A stretch of DNA of 64,000 nucleotides from DATFVA01 sp963711455 (lineage in GTDB: Bacteria; Bacteroidota; Ignavibacteria; Ignavibacteriales; Ignavibacteriaceae), in the NCBI GenBank assembly GCA_963711455.1, contig CAVQEH010000004.1:496001-560000 (forward strand), read 5' to 3'. The notes beneath the pieces were generated by a model. That model ran no database searches. It was given only the letters and a program-made list of their open reading frames with translations, and had not been told where the DNA came from. Below are positions 26,764 to 37,292 of the stretch, piece after piece. The position numbers and the translations under genes are program-made. Positions within the stretch are counted from its first letter, which is position 1. The number at the start of each line of letters is the position of its first letter.

Positions 26764-27408
26764 GTGAAAGACCTAACAGCATTCTTCTCCTGGATTTTGG
26801 TTACATTCATAACACTCCTTCCAATTATCAATCCCTTTAGTACTGCGATTATTTTGCTCGGCATCAGTTCACATCTAAGCAAAGAAGAACGCAACCGGCA
26901 AATTACTATGGCTTGCATTTATATGACTTCTATCCTGGTGGTTTTTCTTTTAGCCGGTCATTTTATAATGATTATTTTCGGTATTTCCGTACCCGGAATT
27001 AGAATTGCCGGAGGCATGGTAATCGGTTTTCTAGGATTTCATATGTTGTTTCCAAGCAAGGAAGACATCTCAATGGAAGGAAAACAAGAAGCACTTCAGA
27101 AAAGTAACATCTCCTTTACCCCTCTTGCTATGCCAAGTCTGAGCGGACCAGGTGCCATAGCAACAGTAATTACAATCTCTGCAACTATTGATGGACGTCA
27201 TGGCTATGATAAAGTTTTTGCTTTTACAGGGGCAATCCTTGCTATTGTAATCACTGCAATTATCTCCTGGCTGGTTCTCAGAAGTGCGGGTTTTATGCGC
27301 CGTTTTCTTGGTGTAAACGGAGTTGATAGCCTTTCCAGGATTATGGGATTTCTTCTTATCTGTATAGGTATTCAATTTGTAATTGTTGGAATAAAAGACC
27401 TGGCATAA
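26764..27408 (+). CDS. MarC-family integral membrane protein (copy B)
   Basis: A 214-residue six-span MarC protein, by eye about 80% identical to copy A at 16996 over nearly its whole length (ITLLPIINPFSTAIILLGIS, GIRIAGGMVIGFLGFHML, TPLAMPSLSGPGAIATVI). The start is a GTG. It lies 58 bp after the dehydrogenase and ends the element-driven unit that begins with SPFH. The next element copy follows 59 bp after the stop. Confidence 0.9.
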   Translation: MKDLTAFFSWILVTFITLLPIINPFSTAIILLGISSHLSKEERNRQITMACIYMTSILVVFLLAGHFIMIIFGISVPGIRIAGGMVIGFLGFHMLFPSKEDISMEGKQEALQKSNISFTPLAMPSLSGPGAIATVITISATIDGRHGYDKVFAFTGAILAIVITAIISWLVLRSAGFMRRFLGVNGVDSLSRIMGFLLICIGIQFVIVGIKDLA

Positions 27409-27466
27409 GAGTACACATTTTACCCCTTCCTTCATCAGAAAAAGAAGGTGCCGGCATCCCCCATAA

Positions 27467-27528
27467 GATTTAATCCCTTTTTCATCCCTTTGGGCGATTT
27501 AATTAAGAGAACTCTCTACATAATTTAA
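27467..27528 (+). promoter_or_regulatory. Regulon promoter element, copy 13
   Basis: GATTTAA (27467), CATCC (27483-27487), GATTT (27496-27500) and TAATTTAA (27521-27528). It precedes the 72-residue two-span protein by 155 nt. It is the last copy before the G+C-richer island. Confidence 0.7.
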
Positions 27529-27683
27529 AAAAGTATGAGGTGACATTTATACACATGTAAGTCACCAGGCGTAAGTATAAAAATTTGAGTTCTGGATTCA
27601 ATTGTAAGATAAAAAATTAAATACGGATAGAATTTTGATCACGAATTAGATATGAACACAAAATATTTAAGCAGGTAAAAATT

Positions 27684-27902
27684 ATGAATAAAATAGAAAA
27701 AAGATTGTTAGTCATTACGTCCTTAATTACAGTAGTACTCTTTTTATTCTTTGGCAGCGGCGAATTAATGAACGGCGGTATGAATGGAAAGATTAACGAA
27801 AACGGTTGGTTAGGAAGTAATAGCTGGTGCTGGTTCTCCACTGCAGTTATACTCATCTGGGGTATTTGCTTCGGTTGGTTATTTTATAGAATAAGATATT
27901 AA
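27684..27902 (+). CDS. Small two-span membrane protein (MNGG family, copy A)
   Basis: A 72-residue protein with spans LLVITSLITVVLFLFFGSG and CWFSTAVILIWGICFGWLFY around a short loop with ELMNGGMNG. Relatives with the same plan are at 43150 and 50200 (loops ALIDSGMYG and TVMNGGTNG), each behind an element copy. I do not recognise a named family. The shared loop and shared promoter argue for one function, probably in the inner membrane under stress. No further gene is seen in the 256 bp that follow. Confidence 0.75.
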   Translation: MNKIEKRLLVITSLITVVLFLFFGSGELMNGGMNGKINENGWLGSNSWCWFSTAVILIWGICFGWLFYRIRY

Positions 27903-28158
27903 CCCAATCACTATTAACCATAACAATTGCGTCGAAGAACAAAGATGAACGAAAAAATCGAATGTGAAAATGCTGTACTCTTTTCTCTCAACGTATGTGG
28001 ATAGATTCGATTCCCGTGCAAAGCTTATAATTGGAAGCAGCACAAATCTTACGGCAACGAGGATAAAATATTTATAGGATTGCAAATTGATAATTAAGTT
28101 AAAGAAAAATAAATAATAGTAATCAAATTGATGTGAGTAATTTATAAAGGCAACCAAA

Positions 28159-29088
28159 ATGAGAAAAAGCAGCTCTTTTGCAGCATTAATCTTCATTATA
28201 ATTTTTGTAATTGGTATAGGATTGGCATATACAATGTACAATGACTCAGCTAATACTGAAAGCATTTGGATTGTAGTTATAGCATTTTTTATTGCACTTT
28301 TCGTATCTCTCGCAATCAAAGTTGCGGATCAGTGGGAAAGAGTGGTGATATTGCGCTTAGGCAAGTTCCGCTCACTTAAGGGTCCGGGACTTTTTTTTAT
28401 TATTCCGATCATCGATGCTATACCTTACTGGATTGATACCCGCGTGATCACGGCATCTTTCAAGGCAGAAAAAACTCTTACTAAAGATACGGTGCCGGTG
28501 GATGTAGATGCAGTATTATTCTGGAAAGTTATAGATCCTAAGAAAGCAGCTTTAGATGTAGCTGACTATCAAAGCGCTATAAGCTGGGCTTCACAAACTG
28601 CTCTGCGGGATGTAATCGGTAAAACAATGCTTTCGGATATGCTGGAAGGAAGGGAAAAGATTAGTAATGAGTTACAGAAAATTATTGATGAACGAACCGA
28701 GCCATGGGGCATTAATGTTATTTCCGTTGAAGTAAAAGATGTACTTATTCCTCCTGCTTTGGAGGATGCAATGTCTATGCAGGCCCAGGCTGAAAGAGAA
28801 CGTCAGGCAAGAGTAATTTTGGGTGATTCGGAAAGACAGGTTGCTGAAAAATTTGAAGAAGCGGCAAGAACCTACACAAACAATCCTGTAGCATTACATT
28901 TAAGGGCGATGAATATGCTCTATGAAGGTTTGAAACAAAACTCAACGATTGTAATTGTACCTAGTTCGGCTGTGGATACAATGCAGCTTGGAGGCATTGC
29001 CGGGTTAACAGCGCTTACAATGGGAATAGGACAGGATAAAGCGAATAAAGAAAAGGAAAGCGGGACAAAAAAAGATGAAATTCTTTAA
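28159..29088 (+). CDS. SPFH/Band 7 slipin
   Basis: A 309-residue slipin. Two N-terminal hydrophobic segments (FAALIFIIIFVIGIGLAYTM and WIVVIAFFIALFVSLAI) precede the Band 7 domain: ADQWERVVILRLGKFRSLKGPGLFFIIP, VDVDAVLFWKV and ERTEPWGINVISVEVKDVLIPP. A helical QAQAERERQARVILGDSERQ and a C-terminal charged tail follow. AAAGGC lies about 11 nt before the ATG. It is the second SPFH protein of the window, from another branch than the one at 21518. Slipins often pair with a NfeD protease, but none is present here. HAD and permease genes follow. Confidence 0.92.
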   Translation: MRKSSSFAALIFIIIFVIGIGLAYTMYNDSANTESIWIVVIAFFIALFVSLAIKVADQWERVVILRLGKFRSLKGPGLFFIIPIIDAIPYWIDTRVITASFKAEKTLTKDTVPVDVDAVLFWKVIDPKKAALDVADYQSAISWASQTALRDVIGKTMLSDMLEGREKISNELQKIIDERTEPWGINVISVEVKDVLIPPALEDAMSMQAQAERERQARVILGDSERQVAEKFEEAARTYTNNPVALHLRAMNMLYEGLKQNSTIVIVPSSAVDTMQLGGIAGLTALTMGIGQDKANKEKESGTKKDEIL

Positions 29089-29151
29089 TGAAAAAGTCAC
29101 TGCCGGAAATTTTTATATGGCGATAAAATATGATATGGATAAAGAAACAAG

Positions 29152-29796
29152 ATGAAAGAAATAAACAAGACTAAATATTTGTTTGTAGATATCGGCGGCG
29201 TCTTGCTCACCGATGGATGGGTTAATGAGTTCCGCAAACTTGCAGCTAAGAAGTTCGACCTGGATCTGGAAGAGATTGAAAAAAGGCATAACCAATCGTT
29301 CGACACTTACGAAGTGGGTAAACTAACAATTAAGGAATACTTGAACCGGGTTGTGTTTTACGAGAAACGGCCTTTTAGTCTGGCGCAGTTTCGGAAATTT
29401 ATGTTTGCCCAGTCTAAGCCGTATGCCGAAATGATCGGGTTGATCCGCCGGCTTAAGGCACGGTACGGATTGAAGATTATCGTTTTAAGCAACGAAGCTC
29501 GTGAACTTAATGCTTACCGCATCCGAAAATTCAAGCTTAATGTGTTTATAGATTTTTTCATATCGTCTTGCTATGTCCACTTGCGAAAGCCGGATGAGGA
29601 TATCTTTCGGCTTGCCCTGGATACAGCCCAGGCACCTGCCCGGCAGGTAGTCTATATCGAAAACACTCCAATGTTCGTCAAGGTCGCAGAAGGTTTAGGA
29701 ATTCGAAGCATCCTTCATACTGATTATGAATCCACGTGTGCAAAACTGGCTTCGTTTGGATTGGAGGCTACGAATGACAAACCGGCTTATCCGTAA
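29152..29796 (+). CDS. HAD-family hydrolase-like protein
   Basis: A 214-residue HAD superfamily protein. Motif I is VDIGGVLLTDGW: the nucleophile Asp is present, but the usual second Asp is Gly, as in several haloalkanoate or epoxide-hydrolase-like branches. Motif II is the Ser in IIVLSNEA, motif III the Lys in RKPDEDIF. Motif IV is YIENTP, where acidic pairs are normal, so one metal ligand is changed. It may be a phosphatase with altered metal binding or a non-catalytic relative. From here the DNA is visibly richer in G+C than the flanks. The permease gene follows closely. Confidence 0.82.
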   Translation: MKEINKTKYLFVDIGGVLLTDGWVNEFRKLAAKKFDLDLEEIEKRHNQSFDTYEVGKLTIKEYLNRVVFYEKRPFSLAQFRKFMFAQSKPYAEMIGLIRRLKARYGLKIIVLSNEARELNAYRIRKFKLNVFIDFFISSCYVHLRKPDEDIFRLALDTAQAPARQVVYIENTPMFVKVAEGLGIRSILHTDYESTCAKLASFGLEATNDKPAYP

Positions 29797-29815
29797 AACA
29801 AGAGACAAAATAATT

Positions 29816-31109
29816 ATGAGCAAAGCAGGCAAAGGCAAGCTTGGGTTTTGGGCAGTAGTGGCCATCGGAGTCGGCGGAATGGTTGGAGGCGGAATTTTTG
29901 CGGTGCTTGGGTTGGCTGTTCAACTTGCGCATGGCGGCACGCCGGAGGCCTTTGCATTGGCAGGTATTGTTGCGTTGCTAACAACCTATTCCTACGCAAA
30001 ACTTTCAGTCGCTTATCCTAGCCGCGGGGGGACGGTTACTTTTCTGGATCGAGCGTTCGGCGCGGGTATGTTAACCGGCAGTCTGAACGTGCTGTTGTGG
30101 TTAAGTTACGTGGTGATGCTGTCGTTGTACGCCTTTGCGTTTGGAAGTTATGGATCGACATTTTTACCGGCTGCCTGGCAGGCAACCGGCAAACATGTGC
30201 TGATCAGTCTCAGCGTGATTTTGATTGCCGGACTAAACCTGCTCAGCGCCGAAGTAATCGGCAAAGCGGAAAATTGGATAGTGGGATTGAAAATAGCAAT
30301 TCTGTTATTTTTTGTCGGTGTCGGGTTTGCCGGTATCCATGTCTCCCGCGTTGCAATAGGTTCGTGGTCGCCTTCACTACAGCTGGCCGCAGGAGGAATG
30401 ATTATCTTTCTTGCATATGAAGGGTTCGAGTTAATCGCCAACACCGCAAATGATGTGCGGGATGTAGCTCGAACTCTGCCTCGCGCATATTATACGGCGG
30501 TCGGGTTTGTATTAGTTTTGTATGTGCTGGTATCTCTGGTCACCGTGGGCAATCTTCCCGGTGGACAAGATCGTAGCAGCCAAAGATTACGCTTTGGCGG
30601 AAGCTGCGCGTCCTTTTCTCGGGCAGGCCGGTTTTATACTAATCGCGATCGCAGCAATGTTATCAACAGCTTCGGCGATCAATGCAACGCTATACGGCTC
30701 GGCGCGGTTGAGTTATTGTATTGCGCGAGACGGTGAATTGCCGGCAATCCTTGAACGGAAAGTTTGGGGTGAGCCTGTGGAAGGAGTGTTGATTACCGCC
30801 GGTTTAACTTTGTTCGTCGCCAATACATTTGACCTGACCAGCATTTCGACTCTTGGCAGTGCAGGATTTCTATTGATATTCGCCGCCGTGAACACAGCCA
30901 ATGTGCGGAAGGCATCACATACGAAAAGCCGCGGCTGGATTTCTGCAGCCGGAGCCGTCGCGTGTCTGGTAGCGTTGGGTGCATTGATTTGGCAAACAGC
31001 CCAAACCGGACCAACGAAGTTGTGGGTGCTGGCTGCAATGATATTATTGGCAGTGACCATCGAGGGCATATACCGGCTGACAAAACGGGAGATACATTTG
31101 CATGAATAA
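29816..31109 (+). pseudogene. APC-family amino-acid permease, one frameshift
   Basis: An amino acid-polyamine-organocation transporter of about 430 residues. The first frame has the family start (AVVAIGVGGMVGGGIFAVLG) and runs to about 30560 (SLVTVGNLP). It then continues in the next frame (VDKIVAAKDYALAEAARPFLG, later STASAINATLYGSARLSYCIARDGELP) to a stop at 31107-31109. Removing one G in CCCGGTGGAC joins the halves perfectly, so this is either a fresh mutation or a sequence error. The start could also be 29774. Its end overlaps the acetate kinase start by 8 bp. Confidence 0.85.
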
Positions 31110-32269
31110 AAAACAATCCAATGACCTCAGGATGAACCGGATACTTACAATCAACGGCGGTTCATCAAGCATCAAGTTCGCTTTATATAAAACTGGCGAA
31201 CCATTTGGAACAAAGTTTTCATGGAAGTATTGATCGTATCGGTTTGCCCGGAACAAAATTAACTTTCAGCGAATCAACTGGAAATAAAAAAGGTAGTCTC
31301 AATCTTGAATCCTCCGATACAAGATCGGTATCAAATTTTCTTATCGATTGGCTCGAAGAAAAGATAGATTTTTCTGAGATCATTGGAATTGGGCATCGAG
31401 TGGTTTTCGGTATGAAGCACACGGAACCCGAACTCATCACAAAAGAATTATTGGATGAATTACGCCGCATCAGTCCTTACGATACGGATCATCTGCCTGC
31501 TGAGATTGAATTGATAGAAGCGTTGCTGAAGCGTTATCCTAAATTGCCCCAAGTAGCTTGCTTTGATACGGCGTTTCATAATAACATGCCGCGTGTTGCA
31601 AAATTACTTCCGATTCCCCGCCGCTTTGATGCATTGGGAATACAGCGATATGGTTTCCACGGTTTGTCTTATGCTTATCTCATCGAAGAACTCGCTCGTG
31701 TCGCCGGTGAAAAAGCTGCGCAAGGTCGCGTTATACTTGCTCATCTCGGCAGCGGTGCAAGTTTAGCTGCCGTTCGTGAAGGTAAGAGTATTGATACAAG
31801 CATGGGCTTCACACCTGCAGGCGGAATTACGATGGGTACCCGACCGGGTGATTTAGATCCGGGAGTAGCATGGTACATGATGAAGTCGGAGAATCTCACA
31901 CCAAAACAATTCAACAAACTAATAAATCACGAATCCGGTTTGCTCGGTATTTCCGAAACAAGTTCCGATATGAGGGATTTACTCGCGAAGGAAAAGGATG
32001 ACGTTCGAGCTGCGGAAGCCGTGGAGTTATTTTGTTACCAAGTAAAGAAATGGATAGGAAGTTTTACCGCAGCACTTGGCGGATTGGACACTCTCGTTTT
32101 TGCCGGAGGCATAGGTGAAAACTGCCCGGTTATTCGCTCCCGCATTTGTGAAGGTTTGGGATTTCTTGGAATCGAGCTTGACGAAAAACGAAACATAGCA
32201 AACGCTCATGTTGTTTCAAAAGAAAAAGGAAAGATTACAGTCCGTGTTATTCACACAGACGAGGAATAG
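31102..32269 (+). pseudogene. ackA: Acetate kinase, frameshift near start and early stop
   Basis: Acetate kinase (acetyl phosphate plus ADP to acetate plus ATP). The N-terminal phosphate-binding motif ILTINGGSSSIKFALY lies in the frame from 31102. Near 31195 the protein moves to the next frame (HGSIDRIGLPG) and runs to 32269. Catalytic blocks are present: GHRVVFG, FDTAFH, YGFHGLSY, LAHLGSGAS, GFTPAGGITMGTRPGDLDPG and FAGGIGEN. The stop falls right after HTDEE, where the family normally goes on with a Leu-Met-Ile-Ala-Arg-like end; MIART is readable in frame just after the TAG. So there are two lesions: one extra base and one probable nonsense change. It would take acetyl phosphate from the phosphoketolase encoded at 33.3 kb. 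Confidence 0.88.
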
Positions 32270-32321
32270 ATGATTGCCAGAACAGTTTCAGTATACTCCA
32301 TAAATTATTTAAATCAATGTT

Positions 32322-33233
32322 ATGGAAAAAATGATACTTAAAAAATATAAGATTAATCATGGCACCCTTAAGCAGTCAAACCGGTTTAAGCAATGGATCA
32401 GACGAGTATGGACGATTCTTCTTCTTGCCTTCAAAAAGTTTATTCGTATTGATGGAGTACAGTGGGCGGGAGCATTCTCCTTCAACATGTTCTTCTCGCT
32501 GTTTCCTTTAATCGTTCTTTTCGTAACCATTGCCTCGACTTTTATTGACAGGGATCGGGCCGGGAAAGTGATAATTACTTATATAGAAAGCTATGTCCCG
32601 ATTAGCGGTGAAATGCATAACTACATTTTTAATACCATCTCCGGTGTGATCAATGCGCGCGAACAAGCAGGTGCAGTCGCGTTTGTCATCCTGGTTTGGG
32701 CTTCCCTTCAATGTTTCATCACACTCATCGTTGCTACTAACCGTGCCTGGGGAACCGCGGTGGATAAAAATTGGTGGCGTCTACCGCTCAGAAGCTTGGT
32801 GCTGCTCGGTATCACGGCAAGTATGGTTCTGCTGGGAATGGTATTGCCGGCAACAATAAGAATAGCGAAGAATTGGTTCTTTGCGACAAATGATTTCAGT
32901 CCCTGGCTGTATGACATAGGAAGCTTTTTCATCCCGTTAATTCTGGCTTTTTTTAGTCTGAGCCTGTTTTACAGGTTCGCCCCGCTCCGCACTACCCGGT
33001 TTGCCGAAGTCTGGGTCGCCGCTCTGTTCTCTACAATTCTATTGCAAGCAAGCGAAAGTCTGTTCGAAATCTATCTGAGAAACTTCGCCACGTTGAACGC
33101 TGTTTACGGGACGTTTGGCGGAATCATGGCATTGTTGCTGTGGATTTATCTTTGCGGGTGCATTTTCATTTTCGGAGCCTGCTTGTGCGCCGCTCAAGCG
33201 GAAGTGAGCCCGCTGCCGGTGAAGAACCGCTGA
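32322..33233 (+). CDS. YihY/BrkB-family membrane protein
   Basis: A 303-residue protein of the YihY/virulence factor BrkB family (UPF0761), with six spans. Blocks: QWAGAFSFNMFFSLFPLIVLFVTIAS, WASLQCFITLIVATNRAWG, YRFAPLRTTRFAEVWVAALFSTILLQ and YGTFGGIMALLLWIYLCGCIFIFGA. Once misnamed RNase BN, the family's role is unknown. It is one of few intact genes in this part of the island and lies between broken acetate kinase and phosphoketolase genes. The first Met has no clear ribosome site; the next ATG, 9 nt on, is equally possible. Confidence 0.9.
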   Translation: MEKMILKKYKINHGTLKQSNRFKQWIRRVWTILLLAFKKFIRIDGVQWAGAFSFNMFFSLFPLIVLFVTIASTFIDRDRAGKVIITYIESYVPISGEMHNYIFNTISGVINAREQAGAVAFVILVWASLQCFITLIVATNRAWGTAVDKNWWRLPLRSLVLLGITASMVLLGMVLPATIRIAKNWFFATNDFSPWLYDIGSFFIPLILAFFSLSLFYRFAPLRTTRFAEVWVAALFSTILLQASESLFEIYLRNFATLNAVYGTFGGIMALLLWIYLCGCIFIFGACLCAAQAEVSPLPVKNR

Positions 33234-33279
33234 AGTGTTAATCAAATTTAAAACTAAATATTGAAAGAGATTAATTATC

Positions 33280-35737
33280 ATGAAAACAAAAAAAGTATCT
33301 GAGAAGAAATTGGTTAAAGAAGTAAGAGAAGGATTTGAAGAGAACATTGTCATGAAAACGAAAAAGACGGATGCAAAGGATAAACCTTTATCTCAAGAAC
33401 TACTGCAAAAGATGAACGCCTATTGGCGCGCTGCAAACTATTTTTCGGTCGGACAGATTTATCTGTTTGACAATCCGTTGTTAAAGAAACCATTAAAATT
33501 GAAACATATAAAGCCGCGGCTGCTCGGTCATTTCGGAACAACACCCGGCCTTAATTTTATTTATGTTCATCTCAATCGTATCATAAAGAAGTACGACCTG
33601 AATATGATATATGTTATCGGACCCGGTCACGGTGCGCCCGGAATAGTAGCCAATACATATCTGGAAGGAACTTACAGCGAAGTTTATCCGAATATCACCC
33701 AGGACGAAGAAGGAATGAAAAAACTGTTCACACAATTTTCTTTTCCGGGCGGTATTCCGAGTCATGTTGCGCCTGAAACACCCGGCTCTATTCATGAAGG
33801 AGGAGAACTCGGTTACTCTCTGTCGCATGCTTATGGTGCAGCGTTCGATAATCCCGACCTGATAGTTTCATGTGTCGTTGGCGACGGCGAATCGGAAACC
33901 GGTCCGTTAGCAACCAGTTGGCACTCAAACAAATTTCTCAATCCTGTTTGTGACGGAGCCGTAATTCCCATACTTCATTTAAATGGTTACAAGATAGCCG
34001 GACCAACTGTTCTGGCGCGCATAAGTCACGAAGAATTGGATCAGCTCTTCCGCGGTTACGGATACAATCCGTATTTTGTTGAGGGAGACGATCCCGACAA
34101 ACTTCACCAAAGTCTTGGCAGCCACACTTGATACTGTAATTGCTGAGATTAAGGACATACAAACCAAAGCGCGAAACAAAGGATTTAAGGAACGACCAAA
34201 GTGGCCAATGATTATATTCGTACACTTAAAGGATGGACTTGCCCGAAAGTGGTTGACGGACTGCCCATCGAAGGTACATTCCGCGCACACCAGGTACCGA
34301 TTACAGATTCGTGAAGAAACCCGAACATGTAAAAATTCTTGAACAGTGGATGAAGAGTTACAAAGCGAAAAGTTATTTGATAAAAACGGCAGCTAATTCC
34401 GAACTTGCCGAGTTAGCGCCTAAAGGCGAACGGCGAATGGGAGCGAACCCGCATGCAAACGGAGGACTTCTCCTTAAAGAATTAAAAATGCCGGATTTCC
34501 GTAGTTACGCGTTAAAGGTAACTAACCGGGAACAGTCGAAGGAGAAGCCACAGGAATCAAGGTAATTTCATCCGCGATGTATCCGAAGTAAAACAGACCA
34601 ACTTCCGTGTTTTCAGCCCGAACAAGACTGCATCGAACCGTTGGGGAGATGTGTTCGAGAAACAAACCGCTGCTCAACCGCCGAAATTATTCCCATCGAC
34701 GATGATGTCGCACCTGACGGACGAGTGATGGAAATGTTGAGCGAGCACCAATGTGAAGGCTGGCTGAAGGTTATTTACTTACAGGCAGGCACGGCTTCTT
34801 CTCATGTTACGAAGCATTCATCCACATCATTGATTCGATGTTTAACCAGCACGCCAAGTGGTTAAAAGTGGCTCTACGATATCCCCTGGCGAGAAGTCGA
34901 GTTGCTTCATTGAACATTTTTACTTTCTTCTCATGTTTGGAGACAAGACCATAATGGATTTAGTCATCAATATACCGGTTTCATTGACCACGTGGTTAAT
35001 AAGAAGGCTGATGTTATCCGCGTTTATATTCTCACCGGATGCTAACACTTTGCTATCTGTAACCGATCACTGCTTGCGCAGCCGCGATTATGTTAATGTC
35101 ATTGTTGCAGGCAAGCAGCCGGCACTGCAATGGATGGAAACAATACCTGCGGTTAAACACTGCACCGCCGGGCTAGGAATATGGGAATGGGCAAGCAACG
35201 ACAAAGGCGAAGAACCTGATGTTGTTATGGCATGCTGCGGTGATGTTCCTACACTGGAGACATTGGCTGCCGTTGAAATACTGCGGGAAAAATTTTCCCA
35301 AACTTAAAGTCAAGGGCTTATAAACGTGGTAGAATCTCATGACACTTCAACCGAAGAGCGAGCATCCACATGGACTCAGTGATAAGAATTTTGATACACT
35401 CTTTACGAAGGACAAACACGTCATCTTTGCCTTCCACGGTTATCCACTGTTGATTTATCGTTTAACATATCGACGATCCAACCAGGAGCGGTTTCACGTG
35501 CGCGGGTATAAAGAAGAAGGAACGACCACTACACCATTTGATATGGTTGTATTAAATGAGCTGGATCGTTTTCACTTAGTTGGCGATGTGATTGACCGTG
35601 TGCCGGGTTTTCGGTTCGCGGTCGGCTTATGTTAAACAGTATCTCCGCGATAAGCTGCTGGATCACAAAAATATATTGACAAATATGGACAGGACATGCC
35701 GGAAATAAGAAACTGGAAATGGAGTAATCCAAAATAA
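33280..35737 (+). pseudogene. xfp: Phosphoketolase, heavily frameshifted
   Basis: Remains of a xylulose-5-phosphate/fructose-6-phosphate phosphoketolase (thiamine-diphosphate enzyme, normally about 790 residues). The first 275 residues are intact in one frame: GPGHGAPGIVANTYLEGTYSE, SFPGGIPSHVAPETPGSIHEGGELGY, CVVGDGESETGP (ThDP site) and HLNGYKIAGPTV. From about 34105 the rest is spread over all three frames, yet in family order: LKGWTCPKVVDGLPIEGTFRAHQ, MGANPHANGG, DGRVMEMLSEHQCEGW, KHCTAGLGIWEWASND, VVMACCGDVPTLETLAAVE, EGTTTTPFDMVVLNELDRFH and an IRNWKW end. Shifts go both ways, unlike the single +1 shifts of its neighbours, so I take this as real decay. It would have fed acetate kinase. 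Confidence 0.88.
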
Positions 35738-35796
35738 ATGAAAAAGCTCTAATAGGCACAGTTAATGAAAGTACACAATAACAACAGGAAAAAACC

Positions 35797-36141
35797 ATGA
35801 ATATCCAAATCAATACCGGCCATAATATCCGGGGAAATAACGCGCTAATTGCCAAGTTCGGCAGCATAATTAATAGTGCATTAATCAGGATCAGCGATCA
35901 CATTACTAAAGTAGAGGTTCATTTGAAAGATGAAGACGGTAATAAGAAAGGAAAGAACGACAAACGCTGCATGATAGAAGCACATATAGAACGACGTCAA
36001 CCCATCGTTGTTACTAACCATGCTGACACATTGAACCAAGCCCTCGACGGCGCTATCGATAAATTAATTAGGATGATGGAAAGCATCCTTGGTCGTCAAC
36101 GCGATCAAAGGAGTCGCAAAACCGAACAAGCCGACACCTGA
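35797..36141 (+). CDS. HPF/RaiA-like ribosome-associated protein
   Basis: A 114-residue protein resembling the hibernation-promoting/sigma-54 modulation fold. It starts MNIQINTGHNIRGNNALI, has an amphipathic helix (FGSIINSALIRISDHITKVEVHLKDEDG), a second strand pair (CMIEAHIERRQPIVVTNHADTL) and a second helix (ALDGAIDKLIRMMESILGR) with a basic tail. Members bind the small ribosomal subunit in resting cells; this short form lacks the C-terminal dimerisation domain. CAGGAAAA precedes the ATG. Such a gene commonly sits in stress and fermentation clusters with phosphoketolase and universal stress genes. Confidence 0.75.
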   Translation: MNIQINTGHNIRGNNALIAKFGSIINSALIRISDHITKVEVHLKDEDGNKKGKNDKRCMIEAHIERRQPIVVTNHADTLNQALDGAIDKLIRMMESILGRQRDQRSRKTEQADT

Positions 36142-36261
36142 ATCAGAATTTCCGGAGGATAAGTGATGTGTATTAAAATGGCTGCTAACCATCATAAATC
36201 TAAGTTGTAAGTGAAACAACATGATTGATTAGAAGATGATAAAATTACAGAGGTATCAGAA

Positions 36262-37292
36262 ATGAAGTTACAAGATCTTATAGGCACCGCAAAGATGTTG
36301 GTTGCCAACGATAAAGGTCTATTAGCAATGGATGAAAGTACTCCAACATGTAATAAACGATTTGTCAAATTGGGTATTCCCCAAACAGAAGAGGCACGCC
36401 GTGCCTACCGGGAATTGATTGTCACCACACCCGGGCTCGGTGAATCTATTAGCGGGGCTATCCTGTTTGACGAGACGATCCGACAACAGAAAAAAGACGG
36501 TACTTCATTTATTAAAATCATCATCGATGCTGGAATCATTCCCGGTATTAAGGTTGACACCGATGCAAAAAGTATGGCAGGGCATCCCGGTGAGAAAATA
36601 ACAGAAGGTCTGGACGGATTGCGCGAAAGACTAAAAGAATATTTTAAAATGGGAGCCCGCTTTGCAAAGTGGCGTGCTGTGATTGCCATAGGTGATGATA
36701 TTCCCAGTCAAGGTTGCATTGAAGCAAACGCGCATGCATTGGCTCGCTATGCCGCGTTGTGCCAGGAAGCTGGACTGGTTCCTGTCGTCGAACCAGAAGT
36801 TCTCATGGACGGCGAATCATACTCTCGAACAATGCAGTGAGGTAACGGAGAAAGTCCTGCGAACAGTCTTCATTCAGCTTTACATACAACGGGTGATTCT
36901 GGAGGGTATAATCCTGAAGCCCAACATGGTACTTCCGGGATTGGCATTGCCCCAGTCAAGAAACTGTAGATGAGGTAGCTGACGCAACTGTGAAGTGTCT
37001 CTTGCGAGCAGTGCCCGCTGCTGTTCGTGGGATTGCTTTTCTCTCTGGAGGTCAATCTGCTGAGCTGGCATCGGCACGTTTGAATGCAATGAATGTTAGA
37101 TTTAAGTCAAGACTGCCATGGGCATTGGCGTTTTCATTTTCCCGGGCAATACAGCAACCGGCTTTAGAAATTTGGCTGGGCAAGAAGAAAAATATTTTAG
37201 CGGCACAGAAAGCTCTTTATCATCGAGCCAGATACAACCTGGCTGCTCGCCGTGGCGAATATAATTCCTTAATAGAAAGGAAAGGAAAATGA
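36262..37292 (+). pseudogene. Class I fructose-bisphosphate aldolase, two frameshifts
   Basis: A Schiff-base class I aldolase of the animal/plant-like type (normal length about 340). The first frame (36262-36840) has LLAMDESTPTCNKRF, FDETIRQ, PGIKVDTDAK and FAKWRAVI. A second frame holds the active-site lysine block (EGIILKPNMVLPG). A third runs from about 36970 (AVPAAVRGIAFLSGGQSAELAS, then LPWALAFSFSRAIQQPAL) to 37292. Both shifts are net +1. The three pieces together cover the whole enzyme with every key residue, so the gene is either freshly broken or mis-sequenced. The stop overlaps the next ATG (ATGA). Confidence 0.87.

Noticed and set aside
28159..29088. SPFH-NfeD protease operon
   Set aside because: No NfeD-like or ClpP-like protease gene is next to either SPFH gene.
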